In this document: positions 12,779-23,313 of the stretch, piece by piece
Numbering within the stretch: position 1 is the stretch's first letter
How the letters are laid out: each line of letters opens with the position of its first letter
Source: Burkholderiaceae bacterium
GTDB lineage: Bacteria > Pseudomonadota > Gammaproteobacteria > Burkholderiales > Burkholderiaceae_E
Reading direction: 5' to 3'
Length of the DNA: 64,000 bases
NCBI GenBank assembly: GCA_027493945.1
Contig: JAOSJU010000001.1
Coordinates: forward strand, 310,001 to 374,000
Notes under the pieces: generated by a model
Databases searched by the model: none
Seen by the model: only the letters and a program-made list of their open reading frames with translations
What the model was told of the DNA's origin: nothing
Translations under genes and position numbers: made by a program

Positions 12779-14143
12779 TTATTGCTCCGGCACGCCCGGA
12801 TGATTGTCGTTCGCCACGATCGTCTCGACGACCAGCTCGGCCAGCCGATCGAGCGGCACCGATCGCTGCGGGCCTCCCGCGCCGGCCTCGCCGGTGCGCA
12901 GCCACTTCACCGAGGCTTCGCCGCGCGCCAGCTCGTCGCCGCCGACGATCACCGCCAGCCGCGCCCCGCTCGCGTCGGCGCGCCTGAACTGCGCCTTGAA
13001 GCTGCCCCCACCGCAGTGCAGGATCACGTCGAGCCCGGCATCGCGCAGGCGCTCGGCCGCCTGCAGCGCCGCTTCGAGCGTCTCGTCGCCCTGGTGAACC
13101 ACGTAAACCTCGCACTGCGGCTCGGCCGCCCCGTGACCGGCTGCGCGCATCAGTTCGAGCACCCGCTCGACACCGACCGCGAACCCGCACGCGGGCGCCG
13201 GCTTGCCGCCGAGCATCTCGACGAGCGGATCGTAGCGGCCGCCGCCGCACACCGTGAGCGGCGTGCCGCCGATGTCGGCGACCCACTCGAACACGGTGAG
13301 GTTGTAGTAATCGAGTCCGCGCACCAGTCGCGGGTTGATCCGGAACGGCAGGTTCTGCGAGCGCAGCAGCGCCTGCAGCCGCTCGAAATGCGCGAGCGAC
13401 TCGGGGCCCAGGAAGTCGATGAGGCGCGGCGCCTGCTCGACCAGCGCCTGCATCGCCGGGTTCTTGGTGTCGAGGATGCGCAGCGGATTGCTGTGCAGCC
13501 GCCGCTGCGCCTCGGCATCGAGCACGTCGCGATGGGCCTCGAACCACGCGACGAGCGCCTCGCGATGTGCGTGCCGCTCGTGCGAGGCGCCCAGCGAATT
13601 GATCTCCAGCCGAACCCCGGTGAGCCCCAGCTCGTCCCAGAGCCGCTGGCACAGCAGGATCACCTCGGCGTCGGCGTCGGGGCCCACCATGCCCAGCGCC
13701 TCGGCCCCCACCTGGTGGAACTGCCGGTAGCGCCCCTTCTGCGGGCGCTCATGGCGGAACATCGGCCCCGCGTACCAGAGCCGCTTCGGGCCGTCGTACA
13801 GCAGGTTGTGCTCGATCGTCGCGCGCACCACGCCCGCGGTGTTCTCGGGGCGCAGCGTGAGGTCCTCGCCGTTCAGCGAGTCGGTGAACGAGTACATCTC
13901 CTTTTCGACGATGTCGGTGACCTCGCCGATGCCGCGCACGAACAGCCGCGTGTGCTCGACGATCGGCGTGCGGATCCGGCTGTAGCCGCAGGCGCGCATC
14001 GCGCCGGCCACCGCGTCTTCGAAACGCCGCCACAGCGGCTCGTCGACGGGCAGCACGTCGTTCATGCCGCGCACGCCGCTCAGCCTCTCGGGCTGCGTCT
14101 TCTTCGTCGGGTTCGATCGATCCATGCTGGTCGGCGGGGTCAT
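12779..14143 (-). CDS. hisS: Histidyl-tRNA synthetase
   Basis: A class II aminoacyl-tRNA synthetase charging tRNA-His. Motif 2 region [19 protein letters not shown], the histidine-binding segment ([13 protein letters not shown]) and motif 3 ([12 protein letters not shown]) are present, followed by an anticodon-binding domain ([13 protein letters not shown]). The ATG at 14143 gives a 454-residue protein and forms a 4-base ATGA overlap with the ispG stop; an internal ATG at 14125 is also possible. Confidence 0.97.
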   Translation of the reverse strand: MTPPTSMDRSNPTKKTQPERLSGVRGMNDVLPVDEPLWRRFEDAVAGAMRACGYSRIRTPIVEHTRLFVRGIGEVTDIVEKEMYSFTDSLNGEDLTLRPENTAGVVRATIEHNLLYDGPKRLWYAGPMFRHERPQKGRYRQFHQVGAEALGMVGPDADAEVILLCQRLWDELGLTGVRLEINSLGASHERHAHREALVAWFEAHRDVLDAEAQRRLHSNPLRILDTKNPAMQALVEQAPRLIDFLGPESLAHFERLQALLRSQNLPFRINPRLVRGLDYYNLTVFEWVADIGGTPLTVCGGGRYDPLVEMLGGKPAPACGFAVGVERVLELMRAAGHGAAEPQCEVYVVHQGDETLEAALQAAERLRDAGLDVILHCGGGSFKAQFRRADASGARLAVIVGGDELARGEASVKWLRTGEAGAGGPQRSVPLDRLAELVVETIVANDNHPGVPEQ

Positions 14144-15450
14144 CCCGCGCGGCCCCGGGCGGCGCCCGTCGGCTCCTCGGGTTGTCGTTGCGCGGCGCCG
14201 CCGTATCGGCGCCTGACGTAGTCGTCGACGATCGCCTGGAATTCCTCGGCGATGCGCTCGCCCTTCAGGGTCACGGTGCGCTGGCCGTCGACGAACACCG
14301 GCGCCACCGGCGCCTCGTCGGCCCCGGGCAGCGAAATGCCGATGTCGGCGTGCCGGCTCTCGCCGGGCCCGTTGACCACGCAGCCCATCACCGCGACCTG
14401 CATCGATTCGACGCCCGGAAAGTGTTCCTTCCACGCGGGCATCTGCTCGCGCAGCCATCCCTGGATGCTGGCCGCGAGTTCCTGGAAGAAGGTGCTGCTG
14501 GTGCGCCCGCAGCCCGGGCAGGCGACGACCATCGGCGCGAACGCTCGCAGGCCCATCGTCTGCAGGATCTCCTGCGCGACCACCACTTCGCGGGTGCGGT
14601 CGCCGCCCGGCTCGGGCGTGAGCGAGACGCGAATCGTGTCGCCGACGCCCTGCTGCAGCAGCACCGCCATCGCGGCGGTGGAGGCGACGATGCCCTTGCT
14701 GCCCATGCCCGCCTCGGTGAGCCCCAGGTGAAGCGGCCAGTCGCAGCGCGCGGCGAGATCGCGATAGACCGAGATCAGGTCTTGTACGCTCGAAACCTTG
14801 GCCGACAGGCAGATCGCGTCGCCGGGCAGGCCGAGCTGCTCGGCGCGGCGCGCGCTGTCGATCGCCGAGGCGACCAGCGCCTCGCGCATGACCTGACGCG
14901 CCTCCCAGGGCTGTGCGCGCGCGGCGTTCTCGTCCATCAGGCGCGCGAGCAGGCTCTGGTCGAGCGAGCCCCAGTTCACGCCGATGCGCACCGGCTTGCC
15001 GTGGCGGCAGGCGACCTCGATCATCTGCGCGAAGTTGTCGTCGCGGGTACGCCCGGTGCCGACGTTGCCCGGGTTGATCCGGTATTTCGACAGCGCCTGC
15101 GCGCAATCGGGGTACTGCGTGAGCAGCTTGTGCCCGTTGTAGTGGAAGTCGCCCACCAGCGGCACGTCGACGCCCATGCGGTCGAGGCGCTCGCGGATCG
15201 CGGCCACCGCCGCCGCCGCGGCCGGCGTGTTCACCGTGATGCGCACCAGTTCGGAGCCGGCCCGTGCCAGCGCGCTCGCCTGCGCCGCGGTCGCGGCGAC
15301 GTCGGCGGTGTCGGTGTTGGTCATCGATTGCACCACCACCGGCGCGCCACCGCCCACGCGCACGTTGCGCGCGCCCCATGCGACGTGCATCGATCGCGAA
15401 GCGCGCCGTGGCGCCGGCCCCGCAGGCGTCGGCAGGCAGGGATCGCGCAT
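14140..15450 (-). CDS. ispG: 4-hydroxy-3-methylbut-2-enyl diphosphate synthase
   Basis: IspG (GcpE) carries out the penultimate step of the MEP isoprenoid pathway using a [4Fe-4S] cluster. The cluster cysteines lie in CPGCGRTSS and GCVVNGPGE near the C-terminal half; the N-terminal TIM-barrel has [12 protein letters not shown] and INPGNVG. At 436 residues the length matches proteobacterial enzymes. It lies 4 bases from rodZ and overlaps hisS. Confidence 0.97.
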   Translation of the reverse strand: MRDPCLPTPAGPAPRRASRSMHVAWGARNVRVGGGAPVVVQSMTNTDTADVAATAAQASALARAGSELVRITVNTPAAAAAVAAIRERLDRMGVDVPLVGDFHYNGHKLLTQYPDCAQALSKYRINPGNVGTGRTRDDNFAQMIEVACRHGKPVRIGVNWGSLDQSLLARLMDENAARAQPWEARQVMREALVASAIDSARRAEQLGLPGDAICLSAKVSSVQDLISVYRDLAARCDWPLHLGLTEAGMGSKGIVASTAAMAVLLQQGVGDTIRVSLTPEPGGDRTREVVVAQEILQTMGLRAFAPMVVACPGCGRTSSTFFQELAASIQGWLREQMPAWKEHFPGVESMQVAVMGCVVNGPGESRHADIGISLPGADEAPVAPVFVDGQRTVTLKGERIAEEFQAIVDDYVRRRYGGAAQRQPEEPTGAARGRAG

Positions 15451-15454
15451 CGCG

Positions 15455-16555
15455 TCAGTCGACTTTCAGCCGCGCGACGTTCTGGCGCGCGATCGCGCCG
15501 AGGTCGACCCGGCGGCCGTCGAATTCGAGCCGCACGTGCCCGGCATTGCCCACCGTCAGCGAATAGGGCCGCTTGCCTGCGACCCGGCGCTCGCTGCCCG
15601 CCGGCTGGATGCCGTGCAGCAGCACCTTGCCGCCCGCATCGCGCACGTCGACCCAGGATTCGCCCTCGAAGCGGAATCGCAACGCGCCGTCGGCGATCGC
15701 CGGGGGCGCGCTGGGCGCCTGCGCCGTCTCGGACTGGAGCGACGCGCCCGACGTTGCCGCAGCCGTTGGCGCAGGAGTCGTGATCGCAGCCGGCACCGCG
15801 GCGACGGAGGGGGATGCCGGCGATGTCGGCGATGCCGACGGCGACAATGCCGACGATGGCGACAGTGCCCCCGCCGGCGGCGATGGCGTTGTCGGTGCAG
15901 CGCGCCCGCTCGAAGCCGGCTCGCCCGAAGCGCCGGGGCTGCTCGGGGTGCCCGGCGCCGCAGACGGCTGCAACGGCACGGTCTCGACGCTGCGCCCCGG
16001 AGTTTGTGCCCCGGTGGTGGCGCCTTCGAGCACGCGCGACCATTCACCCCCGCGACCGAAGTACATCGCGATCGCGATCACGCCCAGGATCGCCAGCAGG
16101 ATCCAGGTGAGGCGGCTACCCGAACCGCCGTTGTCGAAGCCGAGCGCGCCATGGCGGGGAAGCGGCGCATCGAGCGCAGCCGTCGGCCGCAGTTCGGCAG
16201 CCTGCACCGCACCGCCCACCGAACCGATCAGCGGCTCGACGTCGGCCTGCAGCGCCTTGCCGCAGGCGCGGATCGCGCCGCGCACGAAGGCCTGGCCGGG
16301 CAGCGCGTCCCAGTCGCCGCGCTCGATCGTCTCGACCTGCCTGGGCGTCATTCCGAGCTTCGAGGCGAGGTCGCCCACCGTCCAGCCGCGCGCCACTCGC
16401 GCCGCGGCGAGCTGGCCGGGCGTGGCGATCGCCGCTGCGGCGGCGCCGTCGATGCCCTGGCCCGCTGCCGTGCCGGCCTGCGCGGACGGCGACGCATCGA
16501 CGCCGGCAGCGGAGCCCGGGTCGGCGTTCGGGTCGGTCTGGCTCGCGTCGGACAC
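15455..16555 (-). CDS. rodZ: RodZ-like cell-shape protein (HTH plus DUF4115)
   Basis: A 366-residue bitopic membrane protein. A cytoplasmic helix-turn-helix ([20 protein letters not shown]) binds MreB in the RodZ family. It is followed by a membrane segment ([18 protein letters not shown]), a long Pro/Ser/Ala/Thr linker ([20 protein letters not shown]), and a C-terminal beta-domain of DUF4115 type ([18 protein letters not shown]). The unusually repetitive linker is the only odd point. The neighbours pilF and ispG are conserved. Confidence 0.92.
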   Translation of the reverse strand: MSDASQTDPNADPGSAAGVDASPSAQAGTAAGQGIDGAAAAAIATPGQLAAARVARGWTVGDLASKLGMTPRQVETIERGDWDALPGQAFVRGAIRACGKALQADVEPLIGSVGGAVQAAELRPTAALDAPLPRHGALGFDNGGSGSRLTWILLAILGVIAIAMYFGRGGEWSRVLEGATTGAQTPGRSVETVPLQPSAAPGTPSSPGASGEPASSGRAAPTTPSPPAGALSPSSALSPSASPTSPASPSVAAVPAAITTPAPTAAATSGASLQSETAQAPSAPPAIADGALRFRFEGESWVDVRDAGGKVLLHGIQPAGSERRVAGKRPYSLTVGNAGHVRLEFDGRRVDLGAIARQNVARLKVD

Positions 16556-16561
16556 GGGGAT

Positions 16562-17386
16562 TCAGTCGTTGAATTTGCCGGCGGCGAGCAAGCCCGCTTC
16601 CGGCGATGCCGGAAAGCGCCGGCGCAACTGCGCCGCGAAGCTCGCCTGGCCATCGCCGTCGCCGCGCGCGCGCGCAACCTTCAGCGCCAGCCACAGCGTC
16701 TGCGCGTTGGGCTCGTAGGTGCTCAGCAGCCGCTGGGAGTAGAAGTGCGCGCGATCGAGCTGCCCGCGCTTCAGGTACAGCGCGCTCAGGTTGAACATCG
16801 CCACCGCGTTGGACGGGTCGACCCGGAATGCGCGCTGGAAGTAGCCCTCGGCCGCAGCCTCGTCGCCCATCCGCAGCGAGCAGATGCCGGCGTTGTGCAA
16901 CGGCTTGGCCGGCGTCACATACAGCGGATCTTTCAGTGCCCGCTGGAAATACTCGATCGACTTGCGCTCGCGACCGGTCTGGCACAGGAACCAGCCGTAG
17001 TTGTTGTTGAGGTCGGGGTCGGCCGGCGCCAGTTGCAGGCCCCTCTGGAAGCTGTCCTCGGCGCGATCGAGGTCGCCGAGATCGCGATAGACCAGGCCCA
17101 GCACGCCGTAGGCCGCCGCATAGCCGGGATCGACCTCGAGCGCGTGGCGCAGTTCGTCGAGCGCCACGTTGTAGTTGCCCTGCTGGTAATAGTTCGCGGC
17201 CAGCTCGAGCCGGATGCGCGCGCGCCGCCGCTGCTCGGTTTCGTTGGTGGGCTGCGGCATGACCGCAGCCACCTCTTTGCCGGGTGGCACGGGGGCGCTG
17301 CCGTCGGTCGCGCAGCCGGCCAGCGCCGCGCCCAGCGCCAGCGCGGCGAGCCATCGGGCGCAGCGCGCAGTGGTGGCCCGCCTCAT
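16562..17386 (-). CDS. pilF: Type IV pilus biogenesis lipoprotein PilF/PilW
   Basis: A 274-residue TPR lipoprotein. The signal peptide ends in a lipobox ([11 protein letters not shown]), and at least four TPR helical pairs follow ([80 protein letters not shown]). PilF guides the PilQ secretin to the outer membrane. The ATG at 17386 makes an ATGA overlap with the rlmN stop. Confidence 0.93.
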   Translation of the reverse strand: MRRATTARCARWLAALALGAALAGCATDGSAPVPPGKEVAAVMPQPTNETEQRRRARIRLELAANYYQQGNYNVALDELRHALEVDPGYAAAYGVLGLVYRDLGDLDRAEDSFQRGLQLAPADPDLNNNYGWFLCQTGRERKSIEYFQRALKDPLYVTPAKPLHNAGICSLRMGDEAAAEGYFQRAFRVDPSNAVAMFNLSALYLKRGQLDRAHFYSQRLLSTYEPNAQTLWLALKVARARGDGDGQASFAAQLRRRFPASPEAGLLAAGKFND

Positions 17387-18501
17387 AGCGCCTCCGCCGT
17401 CCGGGCAGCGCGCGCGGTGCGCTCGCCCAGTCGCGTGCGATCCTGCACTTCGCCGGCCAGTTGGCCGCAGGCCGCGTCGATGTCGTCGCCGCGGGTGCGG
17501 CGGATCGTGGTCACGATGCTGGCCTCGGAAAGCCGTTGCGCGAATCGGCGGATGCGCTCGGGTGTGGAGCGGCGCAGGCCCGAATTCGGGAACGGGTTGA
17601 ACGGGATCAGGTTGAACTTGCACGGCACGTCGCGCACCAGCGCGAGCAGTTGCTCCACGTGCCGGTCGCTGTCGTTGACGCCGTCGAGCATCACGTACTC
17701 GAAGGTGATGAAGTCGCGCGGCGCACGCTCCAGGTAGCGGCGGCAGGCGGCCATCAGCTCGGCCAGCGGGTACTTGCGGTTCAGCGGCACGAGTTCGTCG
17801 CGCAGCGTGTCGTCGGGCGCGTGCAACGACACCGCGAGCGCCACCGGGCAGTCGTCGCGCAGCCGGTCGATCATCGGCACCACGCCGGAGGTGGACACCG
17901 TGACCCGGCGCCGCGACAGTCCGTACGCATTGTCGTCGAGCATGATGCGCAGCGCGGCGAGCGTGGCCGCGTAGTTCTGCAGCGGCTCGCCCATGCCCAT
18001 GAAGACGACATTGGTCACCGCGCGCTCGCCGCGCGCGCGCTGCGCCGGGTCGCCGGCGCCGAGCGCGCGATTGGCATGCCAGAGCTGCGCCACGATCTCG
18101 TGCGCCGCCAGGTTGCGCGAGAAGCCCTGCTTGCCGGTGGAGCAGAACAGGCAGTTCACCGCGCAACCGGCCTGCGTGGAGATGCACAGCGTGCCACGGT
18201 CGGCCTCGGGAATGAAGACCGTCTCGATCGCGTTGCCGGCGCCGACGTCGAGCAGCCACTTGTGGGTGCCATCGGCCGAGCAGTGGTCGGCGAGGACCGC
18301 GGGCGCGGCGACCTGCGCCTGGCGCTTCAGGATCTCGCGGAAATCCTTCGCGAGGTCGGTCATCGCGTCGAAGTCGGCTTCGCCGCGCTGGTGGATCCAG
18401 CGCATCAGCTGGCGCGCCCGGAAGGGCTTCTGGCCCCAGTCGGCGCAACGCTGCGCCAACCCGTCAGCGTCGAGCCCGAGCAGGTTGACGATTTCGCTCA
18501 T
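17383..18501 (-). CDS. rlmN: Dual-specificity RNA methyltransferase RlmN
   Basis: A 372-residue radical-SAM enzyme that methylates A2503 of 23S rRNA and A37 of some tRNAs. The radical-SAM CxxxCxxC lies in [17 protein letters not shown], and the mechanistic cysteine of the C-terminal part is expected in [20 protein letters not shown] and SLHAPDD are also typical. It is followed by pilF with a 4-base overlap. Confidence 0.97.
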   Translation of the reverse strand: MSEIVNLLGLDADGLAQRCADWGQKPFRARQLMRWIHQRGEADFDAMTDLAKDFREILKRQAQVAAPAVLADHCSADGTHKWLLDVGAGNAIETVFIPEADRGTLCISTQAGCAVNCLFCSTGKQGFSRNLAAHEIVAQLWHANRALGAGDPAQRARGERAVTNVVFMGMGEPLQNYAATLAALRIMLDDNAYGLSRRRVTVSTSGVVPMIDRLRDDCPVALAVSLHAPDDTLRDELVPLNRKYPLAELMAACRRYLERAPRDFITFEYVMLDGVNDSDRHVEQLLALVRDVPCKFNLIPFNPFPNSGLRRSTPERIRRFAQRLSEASIVTTIRRTRGDDIDAACGQLAGEVQDRTRLGERTARAARTAEAL

Positions 18502-18534
18502 CGTTGGGGCGTCGGAACAGGGTCTCCCGCGAGC

Positions 18535-18960
18535 TTAACGCGAATGCACGTCGAGCGTCGCGAAGAAGAACGCCACTTCGGCCCGCGCGGTGTCGGCCCC
18601 GTCGGAACCGTGCACCGCGTTGGCGTCGATGCTGTCGGCGAAGTCGGCGCGGATCGTGCCCGGCGCGGCCTTCTTCGGGTCGGTGGCGCCCATCAGGTCG
18701 CGGTTCTTCTGGATCGCGTTCTCGCCTTCGAGGGCCTGGATCATCACCGGGCCGGAGGTCATGAACTCGACCAGGTCCTTGAAGAACGGGCGCTCCTTGT
18801 GCACCGCATAGAAAGCCCCGGCCTGTTCGCGGGACAGATGCATCATGCGGGCGGCGATGACCTTCAGGCCGGCGCCTTCGAAACGCGAATAGATCTGGCC
18901 GATGACGTTCTTGGCGACGGCATCCGGCTTGATGATGGAGAGAGTCCGTTCGACAGCCAT
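18535..18960 (-). CDS. ndk: Nucleoside diphosphate kinase
   Basis: A 141-residue enzyme transferring phosphate between nucleoside di- and triphosphates through a phosphohistidine. The N-terminus [15 protein letters not shown] and the active-site histidine in ANAVHGSD are intact. The ATG at 18960 is preceded by GGAAAA. It is the first gene of the long minus-strand block. Confidence 0.98.
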   Translation of the reverse strand: MAVERTLSIIKPDAVAKNVIGQIYSRFEGAGLKVIAARMMHLSREQAGAFYAVHKERPFFKDLVEFMTSGPVMIQALEGENAIQKNRDLMGATDPKKAAPGTIRADFADSIDANAVHGSDGADTARAEVAFFFATLDVHSR

Positions 18961-19333
18961 TTGGTTTTCCGCAACTCGGAAGGGTTGAAAACGATGGAAG
19001 CGGCCATGGGCGGGATCGGGCGCCCGCGTGCCGCCTGCCCCGACGCGCGCCGCGCTAGCCATCCGGCGCGATGCCGTGCAGAATTACCCTGCAAAATGAG
19101 TGACTTGCGCCACTTGATTATGCCGGTTTCTCATGAGTCCGGGCAATCTGTAAGTTTATCACAGACAGGTGACAAAAGATCTGTACTGCGGAGCCGGACC
19201 GCTGGCATGATGCCGGGCATTGCAGACGCGCGGTGCCGCCCCCAACTGGGCACAACGCCTGACGGCAACCGAGCCTGACGGCAACCGATGATGCACCGGC
19301 CGGAGACGGCCGTTTTTTTGGAGACGACACGCA
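18961..19333. other. Intergenic region between divergent ndk and Bax-inhibitor gene
   Basis: A 373-base AT-richer gap. It contains a 14-base direct repeat (GCCTGACGGCAACC, near 19262 and 19274), a small inverted repeat (GGCAT/ATGCC near 19203), and a terminator-like hairpin just upstream of the plus-strand gene. I see no convincing open reading frame and could not assign firm promoter boxes for either gene. Confidence 0.6.
19297..19319 (+). terminator. Terminator-like hairpin in the leader of the Bax-inhibitor gene
   Basis: The stem CGGCCG / CGGCCG with loop GAGA is followed by seven T residues (19313-19319), a compact intrinsic-terminator shape. The ribosome-binding GGAG begins at the next base and the ATG is at 19334. 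No plus-strand gene lies upstream, so the hairpin would end a leader transcript or small RNA. Confidence 0.6.
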
Positions 19334-20044
19334 ATGGCATTCGAGCAAAACCGGCTGGGAACGACCGTGCTGGGCGCACCGCAAGGGGCCCTTGGCGCCG
19401 CCACCCGCAACCGGGTTCTGCGCAACACTTACTGGCTGCTCGCAATTTCCATGATCCCGACGGTGCTCGGCGCCTGGATCGGCGTACGCACCGGCTTCGG
19501 CTTCCTTGCCGGCTCGCCGCTCGTCGGCCTGCTGGTGTTCCTGGGCGTCGCGTTCGGCTTCTTCTTCGCGATCGAGCGGTTCAAGAACAGCGGCATCGGC
19601 GTCGCGCTGCTGCTCGGCTTCACCTTCTTCATGGGGCTGATGCTGTCGCGCCTGCTGGGCGCGGTGCTCGGCTTCTCCAACGGCGCCAGCCTGGTGATGA
19701 CCGCCTTCGGCGGCACCGCGGCGATTTTCGCCGTGATGGCCACGGTGGCCACGGTCTCGAAGCGCGACTTCACCGGCATGGGCAAGTGGCTGTTCATCGG
19801 CTTCATGGTGGTCTTCGTCGCCGCGATCGCCAACATCTGGCTGCAGATGCCGGCCCTCACCCTCACCGTCTCCACGCTGGCCGTGCTGATCTTCTCGGCC
19901 TTCATCCTGTACGACCTGCAGCGCGTGGTGAACGGCGGCGAGACCAACTACGTCACCGCGACGCTGTCGGTCTACCTGAGCGTCTACAACGTCTTCAGCA
20001 ACCTGCTGATGCTGCTGGGCGTGCTCGGCGGCGAGCGCGACTGA
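19334..20044 (+). CDS. Bax inhibitor-1/YccA family membrane protein
   Basis: A 236-residue protein with seven hydrophobic segments (TYWLLAISMIPTVLGAWIG near the start; LIFSAFILYDLQRVVNGGET near the end) and the acidic C-terminal region typical of TMBIM/BI-1 proteins. The closest well-studied bacterial members are YccA, which modulates FtsH, and YbhL. The ATG at 19334 has GGAG 10 bases upstream. A strong terminator follows. Confidence 0.93.
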   Translation: MAFEQNRLGTTVLGAPQGALGAATRNRVLRNTYWLLAISMIPTVLGAWIGVRTGFGFLAGSPLVGLLVFLGVAFGFFFAIERFKNSGIGVALLLGFTFFMGLMLSRLLGAVLGFSNGASLVMTAFGGTAAIFAVMATVATVSKRDFTGMGKWLFIGFMVVFVAAIANIWLQMPALTLTVSTLAVLIFSAFILYDLQRVVNGGETNYVTATLSVYLSVYNVFSNLLMLLGVLGGERD

Positions 20045-20068
20045 CCGGTTTTCGGTTGCTGCGTCAGG

Positions 20069-20091
20069 GGCCGCCTTCGGGCGGCCTTTTT
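20069..20091 (+). terminator. Intrinsic terminator after the Bax-inhibitor gene
   Basis: A perfect 7-bp stem GGCCGCC / GGCGGCC closed by a TTCG tetraloop and followed by five T residues. It lies between two convergent genes and ends plus-strand transcription before rlmD. Confidence 0.88.
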
Positions 20092-20161
20092 CGTTCCGGC
20101 GGCTCGATCGCGGCAGGCCCTGGCGCGGCGGCGTCGCGGTGCGAGCCGCCCGCCCCGAGCT

Positions 20162-21547
20162 TCACGACTGCCCGGCCAAAGGCTCGAAGACCGCGATCGA
20201 CTCGACGTGCGAAGTCTGCGGGAACATGTCGATCGCGCCCGCCGCCCGCAGCACGAAGCCCCCCTCGTGCACCAGGATCGCCGCGTCGCGCGCCAGCGTG
20301 GCCGGATTGCACGACACGTAGACGATGCGCCGCGGCTTCACTGCATCGGCCGCCAGCGCTTTCGCGACCGCCAGCGCGCCTTCGCGCGGCGGGTCGATCA
20401 GCACCCGGTCGAAGCGGCCAAGCGCTGCCCGGGCGTCGGGGGTCAGCTCGAACAGGTTCGCGGTGCGAAACCGGGTGTTGCCGGCCAGTCCGTTGAGCGC
20501 GGCGTTCTCCAGAGCGCGGCGCGTGAGCACCGGGCTGCCCTCGATGCCGACGACCTCGCGCGCGCGCCGGGCCAGCGGCAGCGTGAAGTTCCCGAGTCCG
20601 CAGAACAGGTCGGCGACGCGCTCGCCGGGCTGCGGGTCGAGCAGGCGCAGCGCCCGTCCCACCAGCGCCTCGTTGATGCGGTGGTTCACCTGCGTGAAGT
20701 CGGTGGGCCGGTATGGCATCCGCACGTCGAACTCGGCCAGCCGGTAGCCGAGCTGCGAGGCGCGATCGTCGGCGGCCGGCTCGCCGTCCCGGGTGCACAG
20801 CAGCCGGATCGAATCGGGCCCGCCCGGTTGCAGCCAGAGCTCGACGCGCTCGCGCGCGGCGAACGCGAGCAGCACCTGGCGATCGGCATCGGTGGGCGGC
20901 TCGAGCACCCGCAGCACCAGCGCGACCAGCAGGTCGCCGCGCGAGGCCTCGCCGATCGCCAGCTCGATCTGCGGCAGCCGGTCGCGCAGGCTCAGCGAGC
21001 CGACCAGCTCGCGCAACGGCAGCAACAGGTCGGACACCCGCTGCGGCAGCACGTGGCATTCGCGCATGTCGGCCACGTAGCTGGAGCCCTTCTCGTGAAA
21101 GCCCACCAGCACCCCGCCCTTCTTCGGCACGTTGCGCACCGACAGCCGCGCGCGATAGCGGTAGCCCCAGGACGGGCCGGCGAGCGCGCGCAGGACCCGC
21201 TGCGGCCGCAGCTTGCCGATGTGGCGCAGCTGGTCTTCGAGCGCGCGCTGCTTGATCGCCAGTTGCGCGCCCGGCTCGAGGTGCTGCATCGAGCAGCCGC
21301 CGCAGACGCCGAAGTGCGGGCAGCGTGGCGCGACCCGCGAGTGCGATTGGCGCAGCACCTCGACGGTCTGGGCCACGTCGAAGCGCGGCTTGCGCCGCAC
21401 CAGTGTGGCGCGCACCCGTTCGCCCGGCAGCGCGCCGCGGACGAATACCACCTTGCCCTCGTGATGGGCGACGCCGTTCGCCTCCAGGTCGAGCGAAGCG
21501 ACGTCCAGCGTCAGCGGCTCGCCGGCCGCGTTCAGGCCGCCGGCCAC
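20162..21547 (-). CDS. rlmD: 23S rRNA (uracil-1939-C5)-methyltransferase RlmD
   Basis: A 461-residue SAM-dependent RNA methyltransferase. An N-terminal TRAM-like segment precedes the [4Fe-4S] cysteines ([14 protein letters not shown]). The SAM site ([16 protein letters not shown]) and the catalytic cysteine motif ([11 protein letters not shown]) are intact. The GTG at 21547 is the only reasonable start and lies inside the end of the upstream exonuclease gene (16-base overlap). In relatives rlmD lies near surE-pcm-nlpD-rpoS. Confidence 0.95.
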   Translation of the reverse strand: MAGGLNAAGEPLTLDVASLDLEANGVAHHEGKVVFVRGALPGERVRATLVRRKPRFDVAQTVEVLRQSHSRVAPRCPHFGVCGGCSMQHLEPGAQLAIKQRALEDQLRHIGKLRPQRVLRALAGPSWGYRYRARLSVRNVPKKGGVLVGFHEKGSSYVADMRECHVLPQRVSDLLLPLRELVGSLSLRDRLPQIELAIGEASRGDLLVALVLRVLEPPTDADRQVLLAFAARERVELWLQPGGPDSIRLLCTRDGEPAADDRASQLGYRLAEFDVRMPYRPTDFTQVNHRINEALVGRALRLLDPQPGERVADLFCGLGNFTLPLARRAREVVGIEGSPVLTRRALENAALNGLAGNTRFRTANLFELTPDARAALGRFDRVLIDPPREGALAVAKALAADAVKPRRIVYVSCNPATLARDAAILVHEGGFVLRAAGAIDMFPQTSHVESIAVFEPLAGQS

Positions 21548-22317
21548 GCCTGCAGGAACTCGCGCCAGTGCGGCGCCTGTTCGGCCTGCGCCTGCAGCGC
21601 CTCGCGCAGCAGCGCGACCTCGCGCGCGTAATGCTGCGGCGTGAAGTGTCCGCGCATCAGCTGGAAGCGGCAGAACATCAGGTACGTGTTCGCCACGTCG
21701 GTCTCGCAATAGGCGCGGATCTCGGGCAGGCGGCCGTCCCGCCAGGCGGGCCAGACCTGCGAGCCGTCCATGCCGAGCTTGCCGGGGAATCCGCACAGCT
21801 TCGCCAGTTCGTCGAGCGGCGCGTTCGCGCGCGGCGTGTACAGCGCGAGCACGTCCATCAGGTCGAGATGGCGCGAGTGGTAGCGGCCGAGGTAGTTGTT
21901 CCACTTGAACTCGCGGTCCTCGTCGCCCTGCTCCCAGTAGCGCGCCGCCTGCACGCCCTGCACCAGCGCGCGGTACTGCAGCACCTGCAGGTCGAAGCCC
22001 CCGCCGTTCCACGACACCAGTTGCGGCGTATGGCGATCGACGAGCTGGTAGAAGCCCCGGACCAGCTTGGCCTCCGGGTCGTCCGGCTCGCCGATGCAGC
22101 GTACCTTCAGTCCCTCGTCGGTGCGCAGCAGCGCGCCGATGGCGACCACGCGGTGCAGGTGCAGCGGCAGGAAGTCGCTGCCGGTCTGCTCGCGCCGCCG
22201 CGCGAATGCGCGCTCGGCCACTTCGGCGTCGCTCACCGATGCGTCGATCCCGTGAATGCTGCGCAGGCCGGCCACGTCGGGCACGGTCTCGATGTCGAAG
22301 CACAGGACGGGAACCAT
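21532..22317 (-). CDS. Predicted 3'-5' exonuclease (PolB-type DEDDy domain)
   Basis: A 261-residue stand-alone exonuclease of the DNA_pol_B_exo2 type. The acidic motifs are DIETVPD (residues 7-13), SWNGGGFDL, and CETDVANTY, whose tyrosine and aspartate make it DEDDy. The substrate is unknown. The ATG at 22317 gives a start directly before the first motif. It overlaps rlmD and follows nlpD closely. Confidence 0.88.
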   Translation of the reverse strand: MVPVLCFDIETVPDVAGLRSIHGIDASVSDAEVAERAFARRREQTGSDFLPLHLHRVVAIGALLRTDEGLKVRCIGEPDDPEAKLVRGFYQLVDRHTPQLVSWNGGGFDLQVLQYRALVQGVQAARYWEQGDEDREFKWNNYLGRYHSRHLDLMDVLALYTPRANAPLDELAKLCGFPGKLGMDGSQVWPAWRDGRLPEIRAYCETDVANTYLMFCRFQLMRGHFTPQHYAREVALLREALQAQAEQAPHWREFLQAWPAA

Positions 22318-22336
22318 CGCTGCGGGTGCGGCGCAG

Positions 22337-23254
22337 TCAGCGCGGCGGCAGGTATTTGCGCGGATCGACCGGCTTGCCGTCCTTGCGGATCTCGAAGCGC
22401 AGCTGCGGGCTGTCGGCGCCCGAGCTGCCGAGCTCGGCGATGCGCTGGCCACGCTTGACGTTCTGGCCTTCCTTCACCAGCAGCGTACGGTTGTGCCCGT
22501 AGACCGACAGCGTCTCGTTCGAATGCTTGAGGATCACCAGGTTGCCGTAGCCGCGCGGGCCGGGCCCGCTGAAGATCACCCGGCCGTCGGCGGCCGCGAC
22601 GATCGGTTCGCCCGGCTTGCCGGCGATCGTGATACCCATGTTGCGCGGCTCGGAGAAGCCCTGGGTCACCTGACCCACGGCCGGCCAGACGAAGTCGCCG
22701 CCCGAGGTCGAGTCGGCCGGCGCCGGCGCGGCCGATTGCGGTAGCGCCGGCGGTGCCGGCGCGGGCACCGCGACGCTCGGCGGAGCGACCGCGACCGGGC
22801 CGGGCACCGCGGCTGCGGGCCCGGCCGGGCCCTTCAGCTCGTCGTACAGCGCGTCGGAGTACGGCTGCCGGGTCGCCTTCGGCTCGGTCTTGAGCATGTT
22901 CGACGACTGCGGCGCAGGCGGCGCCGCGATCGTGCCGCCGCTGCCCGAAAGCGGCCGCGATTCGACACGGCTCGACGGAATCGGCGTGGTCTCGATCGTG
23001 ACGGGCGCATCGGCGGCCGCCGGCTGGCGCGGCGGCGTCGCAGCGACCGCCGCAGGCGGCGGCGCGGTCGCGGTCGTGGCCGGCCGCATCGTCGGCGTGC
23101 GATGCACGATCGGGGCGGGATGATGGCTCGCGCAGGCCGCCAGCAGCGCGGCGATCGCGCCGAGCAGCGCGACGCGCGCGATGCGCGCCTGCGCCGGAAC
23201 CAGGAGGGACGCCCGAGCCTCGATGAGGCTGGCGCCTTGCGTATGTTTCGCCAT
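22337..23254 (-). CDS. nlpD: NlpD-like lipoprotein with LytM domain, LysM missing
   Basis: A 305-residue lipoprotein (lipobox LLAAC, cysteine at residue 41) with a C-terminal LytM/M23 domain (GITIAGKPGEPIVAAADGRV, GYGNLVILKHSNETLSVYGH, LRFEIRKDGKPVDPRKYLPP). The zinc ligands of active M23 enzymes are replaced, as in NlpD, which activates amidase AmiC at the septum instead of cutting peptidoglycan. The stretch after the lipobox is low-complexity Ala/Pro, and I see no LysM repeat, although the usual linker (KTEPKATRQPYSD) remains. It lies after pcm and surE as expected. Confidence 0.9.
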   Translation of the reverse strand: MAKHTQGASLIEARASLLVPAQARIARVALLGAIAALLAACASHHPAPIVHRTPTMRPATTATAPPPAAVAATPPRQPAAADAPVTIETTPIPSSRVESRPLSGSGGTIAAPPAPQSSNMLKTEPKATRQPYSDALYDELKGPAGPAAAVPGPVAVAPPSVAVPAPAPPALPQSAAPAPADSTSGGDFVWPAVGQVTQGFSEPRNMGITIAGKPGEPIVAAADGRVIFSGPGPRGYGNLVILKHSNETLSVYGHNRTLLVKEGQNVKRGQRIAELGSSGADSPQLRFEIRKDGKPVDPRKYLPPR

Positions 23255-23313
23255 GGCCGTGTCGCGCCGCCCGGGCGCATTCGATGGGCGCATCGATGGC
23301 ACCACGAGCCGTG

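Noticed and set aside
19118..19445. Minus-strand frames of about 90-100 residues in the ndk/Bax-inhibitor gap
   Set aside because: Three overlapping frames compete, none has a domain or ribosome-binding site, and they run antisense to the Bax-inhibitor gene.
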